A stretch of 31,377 nucleotides of DNA from NCBI GenBank assembly GCA_934702375.1, contig CAKUYE010000023.1, positions 1-31,377 on the forward strand. Direction: 5' to 3'. The notes below the pieces were generated by a model. It searched no databases, was not told the origin of the DNA, and saw only the letters and a list, made by a program, of their open reading frames with translations. Every line of letters begins with the position of its first letter. The stretch's first letter is position 1. The DNA comes from an uncultured Bacillota bacterium (GTDB lineage Bacteria; Bacillota; Dehalobacteriia; UBA7702). The translations under genes and the position numbers were made by a program. This document shows, piece by piece, positions 1 to 8,191 of the stretch.

Positions 1-132
1 AGGAAATTGACCCCGGAGGGTTTTTTAAATGATGCAACGGCAAAACTGAATCGGGATTATGCCCGGAGAAACGGATTTTCTCCCACCGGGACTTGTCGGC
101 GATATTTAATGTTTTTTTTGCAAAACGAATAA
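1..132 (+). CDS. possible 3' tail of an unidentified gene (partial)
   Basis: The first forward frame is open from the window edge to a TAA at 130-132, giving 43 codons of a basic, unremarkable peptide. The other two forward frames close within the first 40 bases. I recognise no domain, and 43 open codons can arise by chance, so this is weak support for the end of a gene that starts outside the window. The asp23 promoter begins about 35 bp after its stop. In many Bacillota the gene before asp23 is rpmB on the opposite strand, but no rpmB start is visible here. Confidence 0.2.
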   Translation, partial: RKLTPEGFLNDATAKLNRDYARRNGFSPTGTCRRYLMFFLQNE

Positions 133-165
133 TATGTAGGTTTTAGGGATGTTTTTGTGTGTCGA

Positions 166-194
166 TTTACTTTTGGGATTTCATATGGTATAAT
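166..194 (+). promoter_or_regulatory. sigma-A promoter of asp23-fakA-recG
   Basis: A TTTACT hexamer at 166-171 is followed after 17 bp by a perfect TATAAT at 189-194. It lies about 40 bp before the asp23 start and is the only good promoter seen before the three-gene run. Confidence 0.7.
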
Positions 195-235
195 ATAACA
201 TTGAAATTTAAAAAATGAAATACGGAGGTGGGATA

Positions 236-574
236 ATGGTCAATACCGTTGTGAACGATGCAGGGACCATTGTGATCTCGCAAACAGTTATAGCACAGCT
301 TGCATATAAAGCGGTTTCCGAGTGTTTCGGTGTAGTTGGTATGCCGGCGCAGAACTTTACCCAGTTCTTCTTAGGTGATAATAAAGGCATCGAAGTGAAA
401 ATTAAGGAAAACGGCATCCATATTATGGTACAGATCCAGGTGATCTATGGTACGAAAATTTCTGAGATTGCCAAAAGTATTTCCGACGCAGTGTTGTATT
501 CGGTGGAATCCTCCACCGGCTTAAAAGTGGAAAGTCTGGATATTAAGATTTCCGGCATTCGCGTTGTGGAATAA
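236..574 (+). CDS. Asp23/Gls24 family protein
   Basis: A 112-residue protein of the Asp23/Gls24 (DUF322, YloU) family. The family is small and often linked to cell-envelope stress, and its gene is commonly found just before fakA in Bacillota. The N-terminal part (Val-Asn-Thr...Ile-Ser-Gln-Thr-Val-Ile) and the hydrophobic beta-alpha pattern through residue 110 fit. I chose ATG 236 because a strong GGAGGTGG Shine-Dalgarno site sits at 224-231. The in-frame ATG at 215 lies upstream of that site and has none of its own. It ends in TAA, and fakA follows after 15 bp with its own ribosome site, so the two are very likely co-transcribed. The biochemical role of the family is not well defined. Family assignment is firm from length, pattern and context. 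Confidence 0.88.
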   Translation: MVNTVVNDAGTIVISQTVIAQLAYKAVSECFGVVGMPAQNFTQFFLGDNKGIEVKIKENGIHIMVQIQVIYGTKISEIAKSISDAVLYSVESSTGLKVESLDIKISGIRVVE

Positions 575-589
575 GGAGGAACCCTGTAC

Positions 590-2296
590 ATGAAGGAAAT
601 CGATACAATGAACGCCGGTCTGCTGATGCATTTTTTCCGTTGCGGAGAAGCACAGCTGACCGGGCATAAAGATGAAGTGAATGCTTTGAATGTTTATCCC
701 GTTCCCGATGGGGATACCGGGACAAATATGGGGCTTACCATTAAAAGCGCTGTAAAAAATTTAAATGAGGGCATGACGGTGAAAGAGATTTGTGCCGCAA
801 TCTCCAGAGGGGCCTTGATGGGGGCTCGGGGTAATTCCGGCGTAATTCTTTCCCAGATCCTGCGGGGATTTACCACTTCGCTTCAGGGCGAAAAGGAAAT
901 TGACGGTACTGCCATTGCTCGGGCATTAAATAAAGGGGTCGAGATTGCCTATAAAAGTGTTTTAAAACCGGTGGAAGGTACGATTCTTACCGTTAGCCGC
1001 AAAGCCGCAGAAGCTGCAATGCAATGCGCAGAAAGTGAAAGCCGCCTTGATGTGGTGCTTTCCGCTGCGGTGGAAGCCGGTAAAATTGCTTTGGCACAAA
1101 CACCGGAGCTTTTGCCGGTGTTGAAAGAAGCCGGTGTCGTTGATGCCGGTGGACGCGGCTTCCTTTATATCTTAGAAGGTGGTCTTGCCGCCGTAAAAGG
1201 GGAAGCCATTGAAATTAACAGTGACGAAAGCCTTGTTGTAAAAGACAAGACCGTAGCATTTTCTGCTGAATTTCAGGAAACGGATATTAAGTTCCATTAT
1301 TGCACGGAATTGATGATTCACAATGCCAAGGAAGACCATGAATACGTGCGGAAGCACATTACCGAAGTGGTGGATGGCGATTCTCTGGTTTGCGTTGGGG
1401 ATGAGGGGATCATTAAGGTTCATTATCACAGCAATGACCCCGGAAAAATTATCAGTTTTGCTTTGACCATTGGTGAGCTTTTTGATATCAAGGTTGAAAA
1501 TATGAAGGAGCAAATGGCTCGGGAAGCTGCGGAAAAACGGGCGATGGAATATCGTGGCACCAGCGCTGCCGATATGGCTGATGACCTTGCTGCTTCGGAG
1601 GAAGCCGTAGAAGCTCCCGCAGAATCTACTGCACCTACGAAAAAGTGTGCCGTTGTGGCCGTTGCCAGCGGTGATGGCATTGCGGATATTTTTAAAGGTC
1701 TCGGCGCTGACGGCGTGATTTCCGGCGGACAGACGATGAATCCAAGTGCAGAGGATATTTTAAATGCCATGGCAGCGGTAAATGCCGAAGAATATGTGAT
1801 TTTGCCCAACAACAGCAACATTATTTTTGCTGCCCGCCAGGCTGTGGAACTTAGCGAGGCTCCGGTAGCGGTGGTTCCTTCCAAATTCATGACCCAGGGG
1901 CTTTCGGCTTTGATGATGTACGATGCATCTCTTAGCGCCGAAGAAAACTGCGAAGCGATGAGCGATGCCCTGGGGGATGTTCAGAACGGCGAAATTACCT
2001 TTGCGGTGCGGGATACCGTGGCCGATGGCATTGCCATTAAAGCCGAAGATACTTTGGTGCTCCTTGACGGCAAAATCGTTGCCGCGGAAAAAACGGTGGA
2101 AGACGGTGTTTTCTCCTTGCTGCAAAAAATGGATATGGACGATGCCTCGTTGCTGACCTTATATTATGGCAGTGATGTTGCGGAAGCCGATGCCAACCTC
2201 TTGCAGGAAAAAATCGAAGCTTCTTATGAAGATTTGGAAGTAGAAATCTATCGAGGCGGTCAGCCGCTGTATTACTATTTGATTTCATTGGAATAA
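590..2296 (+). CDS. fakA: FakA-like fatty acid kinase (DAK2 + DegV-like)
   Basis: A 568-residue two-domain protein. Residues 1-200 form a DAK2 (dihydroxyacetone-kinase phosphatase-like) domain with the Mg-ATP motif DGDTG at about 40-44 and GARGNSG at about 78-84. The C-terminal half carries the FakA-specific region ending in a DegV-like fold. In well-studied Bacillota this protein phosphorylates exogenous fatty acids bound to FakB (DegV) so that they enter phospholipid synthesis with PlsX. A plsX gene is present further along this window. AAGGAGG at 573-579 sets ATG 590. An Ala/Glu-rich linker lies near residues 310-345. It is separated by 1 nt from recG, so the two are translationally coupled. 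No fakB/degV gene is visible in the window. Length matches the family. Confidence 0.9.
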   Translation: MKEIDTMNAGLLMHFFRCGEAQLTGHKDEVNALNVYPVPDGDTGTNMGLTIKSAVKNLNEGMTVKEICAAISRGALMGARGNSGVILSQILRGFTTSLQGEKEIDGTAIARALNKGVEIAYKSVLKPVEGTILTVSRKAAEAAMQCAESESRLDVVLSAAVEAGKIALAQTPELLPVLKEAGVVDAGGRGFLYILEGGLAAVKGEAIEINSDESLVVKDKTVAFSAEFQETDIKFHYCTELMIHNAKEDHEYVRKHITEVVDGDSLVCVGDEGIIKVHYHSNDPGKIISFALTIGELFDIKVENMKEQMAREAAEKRAMEYRGTSAADMADDLAASEEAVEAPAESTAPTKKCAVVAVASGDGIADIFKGLGADGVISGGQTMNPSAEDILNAMAAVNAEEYVILPNNSNIIFAARQAVELSEAPVAVVPSKFMTQGLSALMMYDASLSAEENCEAMSDALGDVQNGEITFAVRDTVADGIAIKAEDTLVLLDGKIVAAEKTVEDGVFSLLQKMDMDDASLLTLYYGSDVAEADANLLQEKIEASYEDLEVEIYRGGQPLYYYLISLE

Positions 2297-2297
2297 C

Positions 2298-4682
2298 ATG
2301 ATGCGAGATTCTTTTGTAAAAATTGCAGAGGCCGCAAAAAAAGAAAGCCACACAGGATACGGTGATTATGCCGTATTCGGTGGCTTTTCTGGCTTTGTAG
2401 AGGCGGTATTAAAGGGGCAAGATGATGAACAGGCTCAGTTACTCCGAGGAGTTGTGCACCATTATGCCGATTCCAATTTAAAAACAAGAAAGGCGATTAT
2501 TGATCTGACGTTAAAGCTTATCCATGATTTTTCTCAAGAAGAAATTTTGGAAAATGCATCGGCGGAAAACGGTCAAGAATGTGCTCCCGATGCTCCTATC
2601 GATAGAAAAGATGCTCCCAAGGAGAGCGCTCGAGAAACAACGAATGTAAAGCATGACCATGCTTCCGAGAAAAAGCTGTGTTATTTAAAAGGTGTCGGTC
2701 CCAAAAAGGCGGCGCTTTTGCAAAAGTTGGGGCTGGAATCGGTGGGGGATCTTTGTGAATATTTCCCTTATCGCCATGAGGATCGCCGCTTTATTACGGA
2801 AATTGCATCGTTATACGATGGACAGTCTGCCTTGGTAAGTGGTGTGATTGATCGCGTAGAACTTCGCCGTATTCGCAATAACTTGCAAATATTAAAAGGG
2901 CGGCTGACAGATGAAAGCGGTGCTTTGACGGTGAACTGGTTTAATCAGCCCTGGTTGAAGCAGCAGCTCTGTGATGGCCGGGAAATTACGGTATATGGCA
3001 AAGTCGAGTATAAATTTGGCGGCAGGGTCATGAATGTGGCTGAGTACGAATTGAAACGATCCAATGAAGGCTTTGGAATCCTCCCGGTATACGGTTTGAC
3101 TGCCGGGATCAATCAGAAGACGATGCGGTCACTTGTTTGGACAGCATTAGAGCTATGCAAGGATTCAATCTCGGAGATCTTTCCGCCCGCCTTTCTTCGG
3201 GAGCACCATTTGGAAGAACGGAGCAAAGCGGTTTGCGGCTATCATTTTCCCCCGGATTTTGAAACGTTGCAGCGGTGCCACCACCGCCTTGTATTTGAAG
3301 AATTTCTGCTTTTTCGCCTGGCATGCGGCATTTCCCGTAATGAAGAGGTTCGCCCCGGTATTTCCATGACCAAAGGGGACGTATCGGATTTTTTCAGCTT
3401 ACTCCCTTTTGCTCCAACGGGAGCACAGCGTAGAGTGATTGATGAAATCTACCGGGATATGGCCTCGGCTCAGATGATGAACCGCCTTTTGGAAGGGGAT
3501 GTCGGCAGTGGGAAAACCGTGGTGGCTGCGGCAGCAATTTATCGATGTGTTGAAAACAAGCATCAGGCCGCGTTAATGGCCCCGACGGAAATCCTTGCGG
3601 AGCAGCATTATCGGTCCTTGACGGAGATTTTTGCTCATACCGGTATTCGGATTGCTTTGCTGACCGGCTCGGTGAAGGCTGCCGAAAAGAAAAAAATCGG
3701 AGCAGCTTTGCGCTGCGGCGAAATTGATTTGCTTATCGGTACCCATGCTTTGATCGAGGGCACAGCAGATTTTCAAGATCTTGCCTTGGTGATCATTGAT
3801 GAGCAGCATCGTTTTGGGGTAAACCAGCGGAATGCCCTTTTTATGAAGGGCTGTTCCCCGGATCTTTTGGCAATGACGGCAACGCCGATTCCCCGTACTT
3901 TGGCTATGGCGGTTTTTTCTGATCTCAGCTTATCGGTTCTGGATGAAATGCCCCCGGGACGTAAGCCGGTAAAAACAATGGTCATTACCACGGAACAGGA
4001 AGAACGGGCGATCAATTTTATGAAAAAGCACGTTGCTGCCGGTCATCAATGTTATGTTGTTTGTCCTTTGGTGGAAGAAACCGATAAGATGGATCTGGAA
4101 GCGGCGACTCAATATTATTTACGGCTCAAGGATGTTGCCATGAAAGGCATTTCCGTGGGACTTGTGCATGGAAGAATGAAAGGGGCAGAAAAAGAAGCTG
4201 TTTTGGAAAAATTCAGAAAGAATGAGATTTCTGTGTTGGTTGCAACAACGGTGATTGAAATTGGCATCGATGTTCCCAATGCCACGGTAATGTTCGTAAA
4301 AAACGCGGAGCGTTTTGGTTTGGCTCAGCTTCATCAGATTCGTGGCCGTATCGGCCGTGGAAAAGCTTTGAGTACCTGTTTGCTTCAATCTTCCGTGCAA
4401 AGTGAATATTCTATGGAACGGTTGAAGGTCATGGAAAAATATAGTGATGGCTTTAAGATTGCCGAAGAAGATTTGAAGCTGCGAGGCCCCGGTGACTTTT
4501 TCGGTGTTCGTCAGCATGGTTTACCGGAAATGAATCTGGCGGATCTGTTTCGGGATCATGATTTACTGACCGAAGCAGCGGCGGCTGCCGATGAAATTTT
4601 GGCAGCAGACCCAAAATTGGAAGCACCGTCATGGCAAAAGGTAAAAGCCATGGTAGAAAAAAAGTGTCAGATGAAAAGCTGA
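2298..4682 (+). CDS. recG: ATP-dependent DNA helicase RecG with N-terminal extension
   Basis: A 794-residue RecG helicase, which remodels stalled replication forks and Holliday junctions. An OB-fold wedge region follows a helix-hairpin-helix-like start (LKGVGPKKAALLQKLG). The helicase core has Walker A GDVGSGKT at 400-407, the DEQH box at 501-504, TATPIPRTLA (motif III), GLVHGRMKG (motif IV), TTVIEIGIDVPN (motif V), and QIRGRIGRG (motif VI). The C-terminal RGPGDFFGVRQHGLPE is the RecG TRG motif. Typical RecG is about 680-700 residues. Here about 125 residues precede the usual start, part helical and part a polar Glu/Asp/Lys-rich linker. A similar N-terminal extension is known from Thermotoga RecG. 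The start has no strong ribosome site and lies 1 nt after the fakA stop, consistent with coupling. It ends in TGA. Confidence 0.95.
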   Translation: MMRDSFVKIAEAAKKESHTGYGDYAVFGGFSGFVEAVLKGQDDEQAQLLRGVVHHYADSNLKTRKAIIDLTLKLIHDFSQEEILENASAENGQECAPDAPIDRKDAPKESARETTNVKHDHASEKKLCYLKGVGPKKAALLQKLGLESVGDLCEYFPYRHEDRRFITEIASLYDGQSALVSGVIDRVELRRIRNNLQILKGRLTDESGALTVNWFNQPWLKQQLCDGREITVYGKVEYKFGGRVMNVAEYELKRSNEGFGILPVYGLTAGINQKTMRSLVWTALELCKDSISEIFPPAFLREHHLEERSKAVCGYHFPPDFETLQRCHHRLVFEEFLLFRLACGISRNEEVRPGISMTKGDVSDFFSLLPFAPTGAQRRVIDEIYRDMASAQMMNRLLEGDVGSGKTVVAAAAIYRCVENKHQAALMAPTEILAEQHYRSLTEIFAHTGIRIALLTGSVKAAEKKKIGAALRCGEIDLLIGTHALIEGTADFQDLALVIIDEQHRFGVNQRNALFMKGCSPDLLAMTATPIPRTLAMAVFSDLSLSVLDEMPPGRKPVKTMVITTEQEERAINFMKKHVAAGHQCYVVCPLVEETDKMDLEAATQYYLRLKDVAMKGISVGLVHGRMKGAEKEAVLEKFRKNEISVLVATTVIEIGIDVPNATVMFVKNAERFGLAQLHQIRGRIGRGKALSTCLLQSSVQSEYSMERLKVMEKYSDGFKIAEEDLKLRGPGDFFGVRQHGLPEMNLADLFRDHDLLTEAAAAADEILAADPKLEAPSWQKVKAMVEKKCQMKS

Positions 4683-4700
4683 AGAAAGCAACAGCATATA

Positions 4701-4747
4701 AAAATTTCCCGGCAAGTATCACAAGATATCTGCCGGGAATGTTTTTA
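4701..4747. terminator. bidirectional intrinsic terminator, recG / RHH gene
   Basis: TTCCCGGCA at 4706-4714 pairs with TGCCGGGAA at 4731-4739. An A-rich run precedes the hairpin and a T-run follows it at 4742-4746, so it can stop transcripts from both converging genes. Confidence 0.75.
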
Positions 4748-4936
4748 TTGAATCTCTGCATTGGCAATGCCATAGTCCAGGAGAATGTTGATTAGCTCAT
4801 TACGGGAGCGGTTGGTCTCTGCTGCCATTTGATCCAGAGCCTGTACCGTTTCTTCTCGTATGCGTATGGAAAAGACGCGGTGGCCATCGTCACCCTTCAT
4901 TTTACTGCGTTTTGTGATGATTAACTTTTTATCCAT
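4745..4936 (-). CDS. ribbon-helix-helix DNA-binding protein (Arc/CopG type)
   Basis: A 63-residue protein. The segment HRVFSIRIREETVQALDQMA, followed by SRNELINILLDYGI, is a classic ribbon-helix-helix: one basic beta strand followed by two helices. Such proteins dimerise through the strand and act as small transcriptional regulators or antitoxins. The leader is basic (KKLIITKRSKMKG). The start ATG has an AGGTGAT ribosome site just upstream on the reverse strand. No toxin-like partner adjoins it: the downstream neighbour is convergent recG and upstream is the divergent Cys-rich gene, whose promoter region (4962-4991) could be its operator, which is inference. The target is unknown. Confidence 0.8.
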   Translation of the reverse strand: MDKKLIITKRSKMKGDDGHRVFSIRIREETVQALDQMAAETNRSRNELINILLDYGIANAEIQ

Positions 4937-4961
4937 GGAATCACCTCAAGGTAAGTATAGC

Positions 4962-4991
4962 TTGTTTTTCGCGTGTGTTATATGTTATAAT
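4962..4991 (+). promoter_or_regulatory. promoter of the small Cys-rich gene
   Basis: TTGTTT at 4962-4967, 18 bp, then TATAAT at 4986-4991, ending 36 bp before the ATG at 5028. Confidence 0.55.
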
Positions 4992-5027
4992 TTATGGCAT
5001 ATATATTGGATGCGAGGTGGTAAAGCA

Positions 5028-5224
5028 ATGACGTTTGATTTGGATTTATTTCCGGGGAATTTTGGTATCGATTGTATGTATGATGGAAATAAAAAAATTC
5101 AGAGGGACAATTGATACCTTGTTGCTGTGATCAATGTGATTATTATTTACGTTGTGAAGATCCTTTTTGGCAGGCACAATGTAGAGAATGTTCTGATTTT
5201 GATTGTCCGCGCAAAAATAAGTGA
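5028..5224 (+). pseudogene. small cysteine-rich protein, reading frame broken at an A7 run
   Basis: ATG 5028 has a good GAGGTGG ribosome site at 5014-5020 and a promoter upstream. Its frame codes a 28-residue peptide (MTFDLDLFPGNFGIDC...) and stops at TGA 5112-5114. The -1 frame then continues to TGA 5222-5224 with an unmistakably protein-like Cys-rich stretch (IPCCCDQCDYYLRC, then QCREC and DFDC; eight Cys in 37 residues). A run of seven A at 5091-5097 lies where the two frames can be joined. One extra A, or a -1 slip, would give a continuous 65-residue protein with nine Cys. It may be a real mutation, an assembly error in the homopolymer, or slippage. The spacing of the Cys residues suggests metal or Fe-S binding or a disulfide-rich fold. 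I do not recognise the family. Confidence 0.6.
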
Positions 5225-5334
5225 GGAAGCCGTTTTTCGTTTTCTTTTTTTTGTGCTTTTTTTGGGAAAAAATGTCGGAATAAAATTTTGTATATGTGCA
5301 AAAAATAGCATTGCAGCGAAAGGAGGTGTGCAAG

Positions 5335-5598
5335 ATGAAAACTCCGTTGAAACCCGAAGCTACATCCGCTATGAAAAGATTTAAAATGGAAGTTGCCAAC
5401 GAACTTGGCATTGCGGATTATGAAAACATGGACAAAGGTAACTTGTCCTCCCGCGAAAATGGCTATGTTGGCGGTAATATGACCAAAAAGATGGTTGCTT
5501 TTGCGGAACAGAACATGGCCGGTGCAAATGCCTACGGAACACAGGTTGTGGATCGTTCTGTAGATGCTACTACCGGTATGAACAACAACCGCGGTTAA
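5335..5598 (+). CDS. alpha/beta-type small acid-soluble spore protein
   Basis: An 87-residue SASP. These proteins coat and protect DNA in the spore core and are degraded by GPR at germination. The family core is clear: FKMEVANELGI (the GPR cleavage region, usually E-I/F-A-x-E) and GGNMTKKMV near residue 50. The start is ATG 5335, placed by a very strong AAAGGAGGTG at 5319-5328. An in-frame ATG at 5296 would lie in the leader. The C-terminal tail is Asn/Gly-rich. SASP genes are normally read by the forespore sigma-G. A GAATA at 5278-5282 could be a -35 element, but no convincing -10 follows. The second SASP gene lies 55 bp downstream. Confidence 0.95.
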   Translation: MKTPLKPEATSAMKRFKMEVANELGIADYENMDKGNLSSRENGYVGGNMTKKMVAFAEQNMAGANAYGTQVVDRSVDATTGMNNNRG

Positions 5599-5601
5599 TC
5601 C

Positions 5602-5619
5602 TTGGGGCCGGTGCCCCAA
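5602..5619 (+). other. hairpin between the two SASP genes
   Basis: TTGGGGC and GCCCCAA form a perfect 7-bp stem with a 4-nt loop, just after the first SASP stop. No T-run follows, so it may be an mRNA-stability or processing hairpin rather than a terminator. Confidence 0.45.
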
Positions 5620-5653
5620 CAAAAATACTTAATATTTTGGAGGTAATTTAATT

Positions 5654-5899
5654 ATGGCTAAATCCAATCCTGTAAAAAAAGGCGCTCAGGGCGCATTGAA
5701 TCGTTTTAAAATGGAAGTTGCAAATGAACTTGGTATTCCCGATTATGAAAACATGGACAAGGGCAACCTCTCTTCCCGCGAAAACGGCTATGTTGGCGGC
5801 AACATGACCAAAAAAATGGTTGCTTATGCCGAACAGGCTATGAGCCAGGGTCAGGACAGCGCTGTAAACAGCTCTGCAAAAACTCAGTTCCCCCGCTAA
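5654..5899 (+). CDS. alpha/beta-type small acid-soluble spore protein (tandem copy)
   Basis: An 81-residue SASP and tandem paralogue of the preceding gene. The central segment RFKMEVANELGI...NMTKKMVAYAEQ differs from the first copy at only about three of 47 positions (A/P, F/Y, N/A), while the N- and C-terminal tails are different. It carries the same GPR cleavage region and GGNMTKKMV motif. GGAGGTAA at 5639-5646 sets the ATG. A terminator follows at 5926-5953. The encoded GPR protease (7171-8148, reverse) would act on both copies. Confidence 0.95.
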   Translation: MAKSNPVKKGAQGALNRFKMEVANELGIPDYENMDKGNLSSRENGYVGGNMTKKMVAYAEQAMSQGQDSAVNSSAKTQFPR

Positions 5900-5921
5900 C
5901 CCAAAGGGATTCGCTTATAAG

Positions 5922-5957
5922 AAAAGGGCAGGTAATTGACCTGCTCTTTTTTTATTT
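5922..5957 (+). terminator. intrinsic terminator after the SASP pair
   Basis: GGGCAGGT and ACCTGCTC pair (one G-U) around a short AATTG loop, followed by a T7 run at 5947-5953. Confidence 0.85.
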
Positions 5958-6059
5958 GGAGGGGAAATTTCCCGGAAAAAAGGATTTCCATAGAACATGT
6001 AGAATAATATACAGATACAACGAAAATCATAAATAGACAATAAAGAAATGAGGTGGATT

Positions 6060-7169
6060 ATGAAAAAAACGATCATAGCTGTTATTGCCGTTGTTGCAGT
6101 ACTTGCTTGCGGCGTAACTGCTTATGCCATCCAAGGACTTGATGAAACAAAAAGTACCCGTATTCCTGCGAATGACGGTTATGCCACAATCACAACGGAT
6201 ACGGTAGGCGGAACCATTGAAACTACCGCCGATGTCTTGAGAAGTGCTGTAAATGAAGGTAAACCGGGGATCCACGTGACAGACACCTACAGCGTATTTT
6301 CCATGGACAAGACCTTCGTTTCCTCTCTTTTGGATCATCTTTCCGGAAATTCGGTATCCTTCCATTTTGGTTATAATAGTGCAAAGACCGATGTTACGTT
6401 TTCTATTCGAGATGGAAACGGAAATGATATTTTTGCACCGAAAGGACGTTGTGTCGGAGAATTCCCTTACAGCGGATCTGCTGCAGAAACCCTCGCTGTA
6501 ATGAGCCCTCAGGGGAAGGCCGTTCCGATCGGGGCATACTATCCGGATGGTTCGGTGGTGCGCTGGCAGTTAAACGGCTGCGGCACCTATACCCTGAAAA
6601 ATAACGATGCGACTTTCAATGATATCAGTAAGCACTGGGGGGCAACCTATATTACATTTCTTGCTTCCAGAGGCGTTGCTTCCGGGATGGGAGATGGCAG
6701 CTTTTCCCCGAATCAGCCTTTGACCAGAGCGCAGTTTATCACTTTCCTTGCTTATATGTCCATGGAGGACGTTACGAAATACAGCTCGGATGCTTTTTCC
6801 GATGTCACTTCCGGAAAATGGTATTATCACTATGTTTCCTGGGCTTATACCAACGGCATTACCAAAGGGACTTCGGCAACGCAGTTTTCTCCGGAAGCAA
6901 GGGTTACCAGAGAGCAGATGGCGCGTCTTACCGTTACTTTCTTTGAATATATGGGAATCGATGCCAAAGCAATTTGCTCTGCCCAGAGCTTTACCGATAG
7001 CAACACCATCAGTTCCTGGGCTCAGGATGGCGTTGCAAAATGCCAGACCATGGGGATTGTCAGCGGCTATGAAGATGCCTCTTTTAAACCCCAGGGAAAT
7101 GCTACCAGAGCCGAAGCCGCTACAATATGCTCCCGTATCATCTCTTATGCTTTAATTATGCCGCAGTAA
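6060..7169 (+). CDS. exported protein with three SLH repeats
   Basis: A 369-residue exported protein. Residues 1-25 are a Sec signal peptide (MKKT, a hydrophobic core of Ile/Val/Ala, then AYA). Residues 30-175 form a domain I do not recognise. Three S-layer homology repeats follow at about 180-235 (FNDISKHWG...GDGSFSPNQPLTRAQF), 240-300 (AFSDVTSGKWYY...FSPEARVTREQM) and 305-365 (FTDSNTISSWAQ...FKPQGNATRAEA). SLH repeats bind pyruvylated wall polymers and hold proteins at the surface. They are common in S-layer-forming Bacillota and in the diderm Negativicutes. The start is ATG 6060 behind AGGTGG at 6051-6056; an in-frame ATG at 6048 lies before that site. The stop is separated by 1 bp from the end of convergent gpr, with no terminator between. 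Confidence 0.85.
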   Translation: MKKTIIAVIAVVAVLACGVTAYAIQGLDETKSTRIPANDGYATITTDTVGGTIETTADVLRSAVNEGKPGIHVTDTYSVFSMDKTFVSSLLDHLSGNSVSFHFGYNSAKTDVTFSIRDGNGNDIFAPKGRCVGEFPYSGSAAETLAVMSPQGKAVPIGAYYPDGSVVRWQLNGCGTYTLKNNDATFNDISKHWGATYITFLASRGVASGMGDGSFSPNQPLTRAQFITFLAYMSMEDVTKYSSDAFSDVTSGKWYYHYVSWAYTNGITKGTSATQFSPEARVTREQMARLTVTFFEYMGIDAKAICSAQSFTDSNTISSWAQDGVAKCQTMGIVSGYEDASFKPQGNATRAEAATICSRIISYALIMPQ

Positions 7170-7170
7170 A

Positions 7171-8148
7171 TCAGTGACAAAGATAATCTTCGTAATTTTC
7201 TGCTGTGATTTCTTCATGAAGAGCAATCTGAATGCTCCCGGAGATGATATCTGCAAGAGAGTCAATGATGCAGTCGATGTCCTTGGGAGTTACCGCATAT
7301 TGAAGCATTTGTTCCTGCATCAATTCATACAGTTTTCTTTCCGCCGTATCCCATTCTGTGGATGCGGCGGTTTCTTTTTTTGATGTTGTCAGATCCGATT
7401 TTAAGCGGGAAAAGACCTCGGTCACAATGGCTTGGGGGTAGATCACTGTTGGGACACCGATGGCAATTACCGGGCAGCCGGTTGTATTGCTGTTGATGGC
7501 AGGTCTGGCATTGCCAACGCCTCCGCCGGGTGTGATTCCGGTATCGGTAAGCTGAAAAGATGTTCCTAATCTGGAAAAAGATGCAGTGGCAAGAGCATCA
7601 ATAAGGATTACTGCCCGGGGAGCCAGTTCATGACTGATCGCCTGTACCAGCTCTGCGGCTTCAATGCCGGTATTGCCCAATACATTGGGGGTAATCAGGG
7701 ACGTTGATGAAAACCCCGGCAGGATGATGTCGTGAGCTTCGGAAGTGAGATGCCTTGTAGGGATTGTTCTCGATACAACATTTTCTCCTAATGCATCGGA
7801 AGCGATATCCGGGTTGCCGATGCCGCAGATCAAAGTGGTGCTTCCATTCTCCGGCGGCAGGAGCATGGAGATTTCTTTTGCAAGAAGAGAGACGATGCTT
7901 CCGTGATCCTGCTCTGAGGAAAGATCCGTTTTCATATCGATGGTAATATATTTTCCCCGGGGGCGTTCCATGATTTGTGCTCCCTCATCATTGAAAATGG
8001 TAATAACGGAAGTTCGAAAATCGTTGTTCTCTTTTATTTCTTCCGATACGCCGGGGATCTCTCTACCGGTTGCTCCGCGCAGCAATGCGTTGGCTTCGGC
8101 TGCCATGTCGTAATGTGGAATAAATTGTTTTAATTTTTGCTTGTCCAT
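7171..8148 (-). CDS. gpr: germination protease GPR
   Basis: A 325-residue GPR (peptidase family A25), the endopeptidase that cleaves SASPs when the spore germinates. The sequence shows the family pattern: LICGIGNPDIASDALGENVV, SRTIPTRHL, PNVLGNTGIEAAELV, VILIDALATASFSRLGTSFQLTDTGI and PGGGVGNARPAI. In characterised GPRs an N-terminal propeptide is removed during sporulation. The first residues (to about 15) would be that propeptide here. Its start has AAAGGAGT on the reverse strand. Genomic linkage to two SASP genes supports the call. It is convergent with the SLH gene with a 1-bp gap. Confidence 0.95.
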   Translation of the reverse strand: MDKQKLKQFIPHYDMAAEANALLRGATGREIPGVSEEIKENNDFRTSVITIFNDEGAQIMERPRGKYITIDMKTDLSSEQDHGSIVSLLAKEISMLLPPENGSTTLICGIGNPDIASDALGENVVSRTIPTRHLTSEAHDIILPGFSSTSLITPNVLGNTGIEAAELVQAISHELAPRAVILIDALATASFSRLGTSFQLTDTGITPGGGVGNARPAINSNTTGCPVIAIGVPTVIYPQAIVTEVFSRLKSDLTTSKKETAASTEWDTAERKLYELMQEQMLQYAVTPKDIDCIIDSLADIISGSIQIALHEEITAENYEDYLCH

Positions 8149-8191
8149 GAAAACTCCTTTAATATTTTTTCAAAAAATACCACGGAAAACC

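Noticed and set aside
215..235. Upstream ATG at 215 as the asp23 start
   Set aside because: The strong GGAGGTGG lies between it and ATG 236, which is correctly spaced from that site.
1426..1890. 154-codon reverse frame opposite fakA
   Set aside because: Ala/Ser-rich shadow produced by codon bias of the forward gene.
4745..5224. Toxin-antitoxin pair formed by the RHH protein and the Cys-rich gene
   Set aside because: The genes are divergent and separately promoted, and the Cys-rich product does not resemble a known toxin.
5278..5306. Sigma-G promoter for the first SASP gene
   Set aside because: GAATA fits a -35 element, but the expected -10 position holds only an A-rich stretch that matches the consensus poorly.
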